Assembly (NCBI GenBank): GCA_032433765.1
Contig: JAVIAB010000047.1
Location: forward strand, 19,129,011 to 19,193,010
DNA from: Megaustenia siamemsis
Taxonomy: Eukaryota > Mollusca > Gastropoda > Stylommatophora > Ariophantidae
DNA length: 64,000 nucleotides
Reading direction: 5' to 3'
Under the pieces are notes generated by a model. The model was not told the DNA's origin, did no database searches, and saw nothing but the letters and a program-made list of their open reading frames with translations. Position numbers and translations under genes: made by a program. Shown here piece after piece: positions 33,101 through 45,900 of this stretch. The number at the start of each line of letters is the position of its first letter. The stretch's first letter is position 1.

Positions 33101-36100
33101 AATGTTGATTGTTTCTTTCTTACGTTTTTTTAGGAGCTTCCTTTTTGTGTTGGTCTCTTTGAGAATTTCCTCGTTGGTCTTTTTAACTGTCCAGGGAACT
33201 TTCATCATTCTTCTGAGAAATCCCATCTCTGTGGCCTCTAATCGTCTTTTCACTTGTTTGTCTAGTATCCATGATTCGCTTCCATAGATCATAATTGGTT
33301 CTATATAGCACTGGTGAACTCTCTTTCTCCACTTGGCGTGACTCTCTACGTATTTTTATTTGTTTAATAAAATGTATCTTTTGCGTGTAAATAATAAAGG
33401 TATTGTATTGCAATGTTCCAACAAGGTGCCTTGGCCACGGCCAAGGGAGAAAAAGAATAGTGCCACAGTCACGTGCCACGGGTCGTAGGAAGCGACTAAG
33501 GAGATCGAGAACAAGGTCTTCGTCGATGGCACGTAGTTTGTGCATATGAATTGAACCCATCTTCAGTGCTGTCGCTAGCCTGTAGCGTGCGTGCCTCATG
33601 CTGGGAACGTGCTGAGGAAAAGATCTGAGCACTAACTAGATGTCTGTTGTGCAATGAAGATGATCTGTCGACTAGACTAGACTAGATTAGACTAGATTAG
33701 ACTAGACTAGACTAGACTAGACTAGACTAGACTAGACTAGTCTACATTAATAAAGGCAATTTAATAATCTTTGAATTATTCAGCTTACAAGGTATGTACC
33801 AAATAAACAACTTACAAAAGCTGTTGTAGTTGTAATTCTTGTCCCGCCAGCGGCGCCTACCACTAACACCACCATACCATTTTCATCAACGACAACTGCA
33901 GGGCTCATAGACGACAATGGTCTCTTGCCAGGTTTGATGAAGTTAGAAGGTGAAGGCTTCACGCCGAAGTTGTTTATGACCCCAGGTATTGAGAAGTCAT
34001 CCATCATATTGTTGTAGATAATACCTGTTTTGTCGCCGACCAATTTTGATCCAAAACTTGGAGAAATAACCACAAGAATTTAGTTAATTTATCTTTTTTT
34101 TATTTTATCACAGAGATGCAAGGCCTAAACATTAATGGAAAGATAATCATTAACCTAGGATATGATGATGCTACTGTACTACAAGCAGAAAATCCTAAAG
34201 ATCTACAACAATTGCTTAATGTAATAAACATGACAAGCAAAAAATATGGACTAGATATGAATATCAAAATGACTAAAACTATGATCATAAATAAAAACAT
34301 TCTCAAGACCTACAATTAAATATCAAAGTTGAAGGAATACATCTGGAGACAGTTCAGAGCGACAACTATCTGGAACATACTATAACCAGTGATGAAAAAT
34401 GTAAAACTAAAATAAACAAAGAAATAGGTATGGCAAAAAGTAATTTTAATAACATGAAAAATATACTAACATCAAAACAAATAACACAGGGGCTAAAACT
34501 AAGAACAGCAAAATGTTACATCTTCTCAATATTCCTGTATGGTGCAGAAACATGGGCATTAGACAAGAAAACAGAACACAAAATATAAGCCTTTGAAATC
34601 TGGATTTACAGAAGAATAGGAAGAATTGGGTGGAAATAAAAAGAAAACAAACTATGAAGTTTTAAAACAACTAAAAATGAACAGAGAACTAACAAACACA
34701 ATTAGAACAAGACAAATGAAATGTTTTGTGCATGTTAAAAGACACAACCGCCTAATAAAAGTAATATTGGAAAAGGGAAATACAAAGTAACAAAGGCAGA
34801 CCAAGACTAACATGGACGAGTAACATCAAAAGACTGACAAATCACCCTGTGACATCCTGCACCATCAAGAGCAGAATGGCGCTACATGGTTGCCAACCTT
34901 CGATGCGAAGACGGCACTCAATGATAATGCTTCACGCCTTTAAAACGTAATGATTTATTTATTGTTTTTATGATGAGTAATGCGGATTTTCATCATTGTA
35001 CTTACAAAGTGTCAGTTAGTACTCAGGTCTCGTTTCTGATTACATAATACAGGAGGATTACAGATATCGAGGCGCTTTTGAGGGACCTTGGTAAAACTCA
35101 GAAATGTGTTCCCTAAAAAAGCTTGTCAAATCATTGGACAGCTATCACCACTATTGTCCAACAAGGAAATAATTCTAGAGGCAAAACGAGCACTATACAA
35201 TACAATCTTCATCCCAACGTTGTGCTACCAATGCCAGACCTGGACCCTAGATACAAGAACAATAAGAAAAATAACCTCTACTGAGATTAAATGTGTCAGA
35301 CTAATGACAGGAAACAGTCTGAGAGATAAGATCAGAAATAAAGAACTGAGAAAAAAGCTAGGAATAACCCCCGCCATAGAATATATAAAGAAACAAATAT
35401 AACATGGTTTGGCCACGTGACAAGGCAGAAAGATAAAAAAAACAACACAACGAGCCTTCAACAAACGTTGTGAAATTACCAGACCCAATGGTCGACTACG
35501 AAAAAGGTGTATCGATGGAATATTAGAAGCACTAGGAAACATAACAGCAGCAGAGCCTAACAGAAGAGCAAAAGACCGCAAATTATATCTCCCCTCTACT
35601 CTGATAGGCAAATAAGGCTGGGAAGGAAGAAGAAGAAATGTGTTCAATACCATATTTGGTGGTAAGAATATAATGGTTTAAATATGCTTTGTTTGGTTGA
35701 GCCATACAGTGCTCAGTTAGTCTGTCTCTCGAATCGTTGGTACATTCTTACTATTTAATATCAGCTCATCTTTTGGTGCTTATTTTCTTTCATATACATA
35801 GACTGAGGCAAAGGCGTCTCCCAGCAGCAGAGCTGGAAGTTGTCAGCGACCCACAGCTGATAGCTCGTGCTAGGATCGGTGAACCAGAACCATCCAGATC
35901 CTGCTCCACCTCTCCGTGGTGACTCTAGTAACAAACTAACCTGTCTAGTCTGGCCAAGTGAGTATGGATCGAAGAGGAAAGACAACCCGGTGCTCAAAAA
36001 TAACATGCTGAAGTCGGATGTATTGGGCCGAAAGGCGCTAATATCACAGTTTTACTGCAAACCACAACACAACGCAGACGCGCCCATTTAACGTTCTCTT

Positions 36101-39100
36101 AAGGGCGGATGATGAGAAGGTGTATTCCTTTAGTCATCGAGGGAACGCAAGCAAGCAAGCAAATACTTAGACAACCGGTTCACTCTGACAGACTGATATT
36201 CTTTCTTCACTTGAACAGATGTGATACCGTTTGAGAAAACAAGAAGTGACGTCACACTGAAAAGCGCCTAGGCGCTAGGTCATTTTTTTTATTCAGTTGA
36301 GATACCAACATTGAGCAACTATAGCTCGTTTCAAATCATGTGCCGAACTTCAAAATGCTATTACTCAGTAACCATTTGTTAAAAACTGTTGAAATTTTCC
36401 AAATGTTATTAGAATGCAAAAGACCCTTTAAATGTATATTTAACAAATATCTTGCAGCTGCAGTTTTCTTAAAGCAGCGAATTTCTTCGATATTTGTCAA
36501 AATTGTAAATTGTGAACCCCTAAAGAATAGAAATTACCGTAGTTGCTGGTCTGTGATTAATTTTCACTAGGTAAAGGCGTGGCCGTAATGGGGAAATAAC
36601 TGCATAAGATAAAACACCAGGAGAATTATTGTCTTCTCAGTTCGAGGACGGACGATAATATCAAGGTATACCTGTATGTCCAATTTTCATAGTTGTGTGG
36701 TCCTGAAAAGGACCGTTTGTTGAACTAATTTAAGGTAATATAGGGGCCAACATTGTGGGGGTTATATACTTTCATTCTGAATCAGACGAGTCTAATAGAT
36801 TAATAACTGTTTGGGGTTGAACATTCCACAAACCATCATTTTTCCAATATTCCTCTTCCTGTTTTAAGACGTGGTCTTCACATTTAGCCCAATAATCTTT
36901 GTCTATATTTAATAAAGCGAGATTAGCAAGAGTCTTTACATCGCATATTTTGAATGTTGTATTTTCATCTGCCACTTGTCCTTTTAATTTTGCCCAGATT
37001 AGTTCTATTGGATTTAAATGAGCATGGTAAGGTGGCAGCCTCAAACTTATATGACCGTGCTCTTGGATAATCTTATCTATTTGAAAAATCTTTGTCCTTT
37101 GTTTTTGCTTTACTAGAGATAGTAATTCAGGTTTTAAGTACATGTTATTAAATTGTATGTGCTCCTTTGTGAGCCATATCTTAATAGCATCTTTTGTACT
37201 GGATGACGTCGGGACTTTATCTTCAAGTGCAACAATGTTGTGGTACGCTGCATTGTCCATTATTAGGCAAGATGGTCGATCTAGTGATGGGAGAACATAA
37301 TTTTCAATCCAATGTCTAAATATGTGACCATTCATCTCAGAGTGATAATTCCGATTGTCTATGAATTTTGAAAGAAAAATGAGCTCTGCATTCTGTATTA
37401 GTCCATGTTAGACTACCTGCATGAGCAATTATCAAGCGCTGTCCTTTGCTGCTAGGTATTAATCTCTTAATCATTCCATCTGATGACTGCCATTCCCTTT
37501 GGTTAGTGTGGTGAGCATTGATCCATGTTTCATCCAAGTACGCAATATCATATCCTTGCTTGCGCACCTCTTTTACTTCACGTAAGTACTTGCTTCTCGT
37601 GACTACTATATGTGGCTTCTCACAGATGATGTTTCGTCCATTGAAATACTTTCTGAATGTAAAGCCTGCAGCTCTCACATTCCTCCATAATGTAGACTTT
37701 GATATTTCAATACTGTTGTTCTTTTTCAGCGATACTTTTAATTTTCTTATTGTAACAGTTTCATTCATACCCAACATTTTGTGAATTTCACTTCTAATAA
37801 GTTCACTGTCGAAATTATTCAACATTTTTGCTCTTCCTTGTGATTTTGTATATTTTGAACATTGACGGTCACGTGCTTAAATCCAGCGATTAAATGACCG
37901 TTTAGATAAATCCAAAATGTGTCTTGTCCTATTCTCAGGGTTTTCTAAAGAATGAAATAATTTTCCTCGTATAGCCTCTTTGCAAAAATAGTCATACATT
38001 TTTATTGCGATGTTTTGTAAACTGCAGAATTTCATTATAAGACTCATGATAAATGTTATCGATCCCCGCCCCTGCCGCTGAATGAACTGAAATCGAACAC
38101 ACAATGTCTCGTGTTTTTTACAAGTGTCTAATTGTGTCAGAAAACCAACGTTGAAAGCGTGCAAACACATCAATTTGACCGGATATGGATTTTTACTCGC
38201 TATTTTTAACTTAAAATACTGTAAACATTAAGTTTTGACTACATCAATGGATCGTTATAAATTTATATAAATCAAATAAGCAACAATAATAACCAAATGT
38301 TTTTTTTTAATGAAATTAATTCCCTGTTGGGTTCTAATCATTATAACTTTACATGCCAATTTTGAACAACTTACAAACAGCGGTTAAAAAGATATAGATT
38401 TTAAAAGTTAGGCACGAGTTATGAAACGGACTATAGTAGTGAGGAAGGGAGATAATGTGGAACTATAGAATTAAGGGCAATAACTAGTGAGGCAGTTAAG
38501 AAAAGGAAACTGTAAAAAATACATCATCATCATTGAGTGCCGTCTCCGCATCGCAGGTTCGCTATCATTGAGCGTCATTCAGCTCAGTCTCTTGTGCTGA
38601 TAGTGTAGATTGTCATCGGCTGACTTGCCAATCTTTTGATGTAATTCGTCCATTTTAATCTTGGTCTGCCTCTGCCTCTATTACCCTGTATTTTCCCCTC
38701 CAAGATTAATTTCAGTAGGCTGTTGTGTCTTTTAACATGGCCCAAAAATCGCATTTGTCTGGATTAAATTGTGTTTAGTAGTTTTCTTTACATTTTTTGT
38801 TGTTTTAAGGCTTAATCGTTTGTTTTCTTTTCTTTCCATCAAATTCTTCCTATTCTTCTATAAATCCACATTTCAAAGACTTCAATTTTCTGTTCTGTGT
38901 TCTTCTCTAATGTCCATGTTTCTGCACCATAGAAGAATGTTGAGAAGATGTAACATTTTGTTATTCTTAGTTTTAGCCCCGGTGTTATTTGTTTTGATGT
39001 TAGTATATTTTTCATGGCATTAAAATTACTTTTTTCCATTCCTATTTTTTTTTTAAATTTCAGTTTTACATTTTCCATCATTGGTTGTAGTATGTCCATG

Positions 39101-40609
39101 GTAGTTGTTATGTCGTTTTTGTTGTTCTTTGCCCAATTTTGTTCTATTGTGTTGTTAAGGTAGTTACTATGTCCAAAGTTAGTCATATTAGATTCATCTA
39201 ATCTTTTGTTCATTGCGATTGTACGATAATTCTGTCAGAACTTCTGAACACTCTCTTATTCGCATTGTTTTCATTTCTCATTTAGTGACTAAGTTGTGCA
39301 TGTTTTATCTTCCTGTCGAATGTTTAAAGATGTGTTATTGTCACTTCAATATGATGCGGCCTGGCGTATTTCCGATCACATTATACATAAAATGTAACAT
39401 TGGTCAATGAGAAAAATTAAAGACACTAAAATCATATTCTCCATAGCCTTATTGTGTAGAGAGAACTCTTTTCGATTCTTTTCTTGTCTTGTCTTGTCTT
39501 GTCTTGTCTTGTCTTGTCTTGTATTGCCTTGTCTTGTCTTGTCTTGTCTTGTCTTGTCTTGTCTTGTCTTGTCTTTTCTTTCCTTTTCTTGTCTTGTCTT
39601 GTCTTGTCTTGTCTTGTCTTGTCTTTCCTTTTCTTGTCTTGTCTTGTCTTTTCTTTCCTTTCATTTTCTTGTCTTGTCTTGTCTTTTCTTTCCTTTCCTT
39701 TTCTTGTTTTTTCTTTTCTTTCCTTTCCTGTTCTTGTCTTGTCTTGTTATGTCTTTTCTTTCCTTTGCTTGTCTTGTCTTGTCTTTTCTTTCCTTTACTT
39801 GTCTTGTCTTTTCTTTCCTTTTCTTGTCTTGTCTTTTCTTTCCATTTGCTTGTCTTGTCTTGTCTTTTCTTTTCTTTCCTTTACTTGTCTTGTCTTTTCT
39901 TTTCTTTTCTTTCCTTTCCTTTTCTTGTCTTGTCTTGTCTTTTCTTTCCTTTGCTTGTCTTGTCTTGTCTTTTCTTTTCTTTCCTTTACTTGTCTTGTCT
40001 TGTCTTTTCTTTCCTTTTCTTGTCTTGTCTTGTCTTTTCTTTTATTTCCTTTTCTTTCCTTTCCTTTTCTTGTCTTGTCTTTTCTTTTCTTTTCTTCCCT
40101 TTGCTTGCCTTGTCTTTTCTTGTTTTCTGTTTGTTTTTTCATTGTAACATTCGAGATGTTGCTGTGGCATATAGTATCATCATCATCATCGCGGTCTGGA
40201 TTCATCCACTCTTGGTATACCCTCAGTCAGGAATTTCTTTGAGAAATCATCTGTTGCAAACCTACTAGTCCTTAAATTCTGGCCAATCGAGTAGGGATCG
40301 AAGAGGGAAGATAACCCGGTATTCAAAAATGTCATGCTGAAGTCGGATGTGTTGGGCCAAAAGGCGCAAATATCACAGTTATTCTGTAAACCACAACACA
40401 ACGCAGACACGCCTACTTAACGTCCTTTTAAGGGCGGATGATGACGAGGTACACTCCTTAAGTCATCGGGCGAACGCAAGCAAGCAAGCATTCCTTAAAT
40501 TGCGGAGTTATTTTTTAAAAAATTAAAAACGACAGCATTATTTAACATACTTTCTTTGTTATTATGTTATTGATTGTCCATGTTTGCCATGCGTACTGTA
40601 CAATGGGTA

Positions 40610-40671
<62 letters not shown>

Positions 40672-41267
40672 AGAGAGAGAGAGAGAGAGAGAGAGCGAGT
40701 GCTATTTTGAGAAGGGTATGTTTTAAAAAAAAATATATTTTATCTCTGAATTATTATATTATCTATGGAATTAAAAAAATCTTACTTCCGATTCATTTGT
40801 GAATATTCTAACGTTAGTTCTTAGTGCTCCTAATTACAAACAAACATTACTGAAATGCACAACTTTAATTTTGGTATTGGCAGGAATAATGGACACTTGA
40901 CAAACGATTTCTTCGAATTCTGTGTGTTTTTATATTACAGTGAATACATATATAAATAATAAACAAAAATAAAGCAGAATCAAAATACAAATGTGAAATA
41001 AAGAAAATAAAAATACACAAAGGCCCATACGAAAGACAAACACGCACATACAAAAATAGGAAAACCCAGTAACAAAATGAGAGCAAAAGAAGCAGATGAA
41101 AACAGAGAGGTTTAATTTTGGACTGAAAAATGTACTACGAAAAAAAATTCTTGGTGAAGAACATACGTGTTGAGTTATAATTAATCTCATACCGAACTAT
41201 GGATTAACACGCAAAACTCAGTTCCTAGTCTCTAGGGACTTCGTCAGAGTTGAAAGCTGGCGAACGC

Positions 41268-41310
<43 letters not shown>

Positions 41311-42895
41311 TACCGAACTTTTACGTAAATCCTGGCCACAGTTTTTTCCCGCCATTTTTGAAGATCAGTGTTGGTTTTCGTGCTTAAATAGTTGGGTTTT
41401 ATAACTAATGAAGGCTTTTGCCGAAACGTAATTTTGCATCTCTTTCTGTTAGTTAAGCTGCTCCATACCGTTATATCTTATTTTACACACATGTTGAAAA
41501 GACACTATTGTTTTTAAGGAATTATGAACCACATTAAGCAGAGCACATATTTTAGATAGAGAATGAATTGCTATCATGTATTGTTATATTTAATTATGTG
41601 GGTACTCACTAAAGGTTTACAGTTGACGTAACAGAGACAGCATCGCCATTAGCAGCAAGCACAGAGAGCTGTGATGTCCCAGCATCCTCATCTATATCAA
41701 ACGATGGGTGATAATCCTGCCAGGGGAAAGTCTTTGTATCGGAAATTAAACGTCGAATCAATTCCCCTTGTTTAATGGAGGTAATATTTTGTACAATCTG
41801 TTTCACGTAGGAAAAAAAATAATGGATCTCATGTTTTTATAATTTATGTCAATTTAACTTATCTTTAACTTATTCAAGACAATTATGTCATATTTTTATA
41901 ATTTATGTAAATTTAATTTATCTTTAACTTATTCAAGACAATTATGTCATGTTTTTTATAATTTATGAAAATTTAAATTATCTTCAACTTATTCAAGACA
42001 ATTAATCATTTTAGAACCTACAATTTAAACAGATTAAACTGATTATGAACTAATTAAATGGTTAAATAATGATTCAGACAACACATATATCGATTTCTGT
42101 GGTCACAACCACTGTCTCCCATGAAGAAGAAATAAATTCATGAATCAGAAAGGCAGCTTCCAGATTTGGTAAACTTAGAGCATGGGCCAACACAAAATTA
42201 ACACTCAGAACTAAGATTCAAAGTTACCAAATGTGTGTGCTTAGAGCACTTCTATACGGATCAGAAACTTGGACTACCTATGCAGGACATGAGAGAATGT
42301 TAAACAGTTTTCATGTGCGTTACCTTCGAAAGATTATGAACATCAAATGGTAGGACAAAGTAACAAACTCTAATGTCTTACAACGAGGCGAACCTCCATC
42401 CATCATTGCAACACATAGGAATCGTAGACTAAGGTGGTTGGGTTATGTAAGAAGAATGGCAAACATTCATATTCCCAAACAAATATTGCATGAACCTACG
42501 GACGGAAAGAGACCAAAGGGCAAACCAGTGCTAAGATGTAAGAATATTTGCAGGGTTTCCTTGAAGGAATTCTCTATCAGCGAAAGAAACTGGGAAAAGC
42601 TGGCTGCAGATCGTAGGTACATGAACAACAAAAATAAAATACGGTACAGCAACTTTCGAGGTGGTGCTGATATAAAATTCAGAAGACAAAAGGCGCAGGA
42701 GAAATGAGACGAGGCTAGGCACCACAAATACATATTGTTCGGTCTGCGGATAGATCTGTCTATCCAGTATTGGCAGATTCAGCTACAAGAGAAGCTGTTC
42801 AGTAAAGCAGCATCCATCATAAGACACTAATATTTGTACCAAACTACTGACTTATCATGATTGCTTGCTACCAACCTTCTGTCAAGACGCCAAAG

Positions 42896-42951
<56 letters not shown>

Positions 42952-45900
42952 CACGTAGTCACAAGTTCTGCAAACTCGACGTCCACAACGAACAGTACCA
43001 AGATGTTTGTGGTTTGAGCGGGGGAGGTGGCTCGTGACAAGAATGTCTCTCACAGACTCCTGTCGCGTTTGAAGGCAACCAAAGGAGGATCACTGAAAAG
43101 TAGGCGGGTAGTGGCATCTAATTGGAGTATGGAGTGGTACCGGTTAAGGATTCTCACCGCAAACAAGTTGTGAGGGTGGTAGATGAGGGTGAATATGGTC
43201 CTATCAGAGGAACGGCGGGTGGATGGGGTGAGTGCCACAGGACGGGAAATATCGAGAGCTCGCTTAAAGGCAGATTGGAGAACAGAATCAGGATAGAGAC
43301 GACGCCTAAAGATACTTAACAGGTGGGCCTGTTGGAGAAAATTTTGATCATCCTGGCAGATACGACGAAGTCGTAATAATTGAGAATATGGAATGGAATC
43401 TCTGCAGTGAGATGGATGAGACGAGGTGTAGAGAAGATAACAGTGGTCGTCTGTTGGTTTATAGAAGACGGAAGTGTGGAGGCTGGAGGTACCAAGGGAG
43501 ACGATCAGATCAAGAAAGGTGACAGGGGAGGTAGATTTATATGATGTAATTTTGATGGATTTATGAAAGTGTGCCAATGTAGTTGATGAACCTGGAGATG
43601 TCATCTTCCGGCAAGTCAGTCAGTCCAAAACCGTCATCGGTGTATCGAAGGTATTTAAGGGGAAAGGAGTCACGGTACGAGTTCAGTATTTCATGTTCAA
43701 GGACATGAACAGACAAGCATAACTAGGACCCATCTTGGTTCCCATAGCTACACCATTGACTTGGTCATAGAACTGACCATTGAATTCGAATGTATTAAGG
43801 TTGGGAACAAGTTCAGTGAGGCGGAGGAGAGTAGAAGTATCACAGATGGATGTTTTCTTTGGTTGAGAAAGAATTGAAGACCTATTAGGCCATCAGCATG
43901 ATGGATAGAGGTATACAGAGATAATACGTCGAGGACGAAAAGTCAGTGTGATCGTTCAGGGATAGGGGAAATAGAAGAGAAGATAGTGAGGGCATGATTC
44001 GTGTCCTTGACATAGGTGGGAAGAGATGTCACTATGGGTTGGACAATGCTGTCAAGATCGTCGGATATATGTTCCGTGGGACAACTACTTGCTGAAACAA
44101 TGGGACAACTACTTGCTGAAACAATGGAACAACTACTTGCTGAAACAATGGGACAACTACTTGCTGAAACAATGGGACAACTACTTGCTGAAACAATGGG
44201 ACAACTACTTGCTGAAACAATGGGACAACTACTTGCTGAAACAATGGGACAACTACTTGCTGAAACAATGGGACAACTACTTGCTGAAACAATGGGACAA
44301 CTACTTGCTGAAACAATGGGACAACTACTTGCTGAAACAATGAGACAACTACTTGCTGAAACAATGGGACAACTACTTGCTGAAACAATGGGACAACTAC
44401 TTGCTGAAACAATGGGACAACTACTTGCTGAAACAATGGGACAACCAGGACCATTGGGCTTGTGGATCTTAGGAAGCATGTAGAAGGAAGGTTTGCCTAG
44501 AGCACTGTCTGGGATGATGAAACGGGACGAGCAAAGGAGGGAGGGATTTATCGTCGATAAGCTGTTTGATGGTAGAGCGAACCTTCTCATTGTTGCTGGT
44601 AGTGGAATCACTGAGGCAAGGTTTATAGAACGTGGTGTTAGATAATTGTTGGCACCTTCTTGGGTGCATAGGTCCTTACGCCAGACCACCACGGCCTCTC
44701 CCTTACCAGCTAGTTTAATGACGAATTCTTCTTCCCAACTTTGGAGGTTGTAGAGGGCTCGAAATTCAACGGGAATTAAGTTGGAACGAGGTGCCTGGCG
44801 AATGGTGAGTTGCTCGATCTCCCGTAAAGTGACTTGTATGTATAAGTCGAGAGCCCTTGAGGCACCAGAAGACGGTGTCCAATCAGATTTATGAGACTGG
44901 AAACGAGAAAATTAATCAACATCAAAGGAAGTAGAGATGTCCGATTTCCCGCAATGATAGTATTCTAAACGCATGCGTGTGTGGAGATTATGGACATCCC
45001 TCAGAAGACTATGGCGGTCACTTGTTGGGTGAAAAGGGACAAATTGTAACCCTTTTGAGAGAACTGCGCGTTCGTTATCCGATAATGTGAAGTCCGTTGG
45101 AATGGTGAGGTCCGGCTCATCCATCTCACTGCAGAGATTCGTTTCCATATTCTCAATTATTACGACGTCGTCGTAATTGCCAGGATGATCAAGATTTTCT
45201 CCAAACAGGCCCACCTGATGTTAAATTTCTTTAGGCGTCGTCTCTATCCTGATTCTGTTCTCCAATCTGCCTTTAAGAGAGCTCTCGATATTCCCCGTTC
45301 GGGGGCACTCACCCCACCCACCCGCCGTTCCTCTGATAGGACCATATTTACCCTCACCTACCACCCTCACAACTTGGCTGCGGTGGGGATCCCTTACCGC
45401 TCCATTCTCTACTCAGATCCCACTGCCCGCCTACTTTTCTATGATCCTCCTTTGGTAGCCTTCAAACGCGACAGGAGTCTGAGAGACATTCTTGTCACGA
45501 GCCGCCTCCTTCGCTCAAACCACAAACACCTTGATACTGTTCCTTGTGGACGTCGAGTTTGCAGAACTTGTGACTACGTGCTTTGCACCGATTCGGTCTT
45601 GTTCCCTAAAAGGCGATTCGACATCAAGGAGGGTTTCACTTGTGTGTCAGGGAATATCATCTACGCCATAATATGTAAGCATTGCCAGATGACGTATGTG
45701 GGCGAGTTAGGACGACTCTTGCATGACCGATTTTGTGAGCATCCCCATGATGTTGAGCAAAAGACTTGGCAGCCCGGTGTCTGCCCATTTCAACTCCCCA
45801 GGCCATAGTGGTAAACCTGACATGCAATTCACTGGCATTGTCTCATGTCACTCCAGCAATCGCAACCGGTTAACCGTTGAGAATCGCCTCATTGCCCATT

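Noticed and set aside
39407..40268. Long Leu/Ser/Phe-rich frames (about 250 codons) and reverse Lys/Arg frames
   Set aside because: Pure translation of the CTTGT/CTTTC tract in three frames; no start context, splice or homology.
44016..44483. 155-codon plus-strand frame of repeated QLLAETMG
   Set aside because: Antisense reading of the 24-bp array inside the PLE, whose real frame is on the minus strand.
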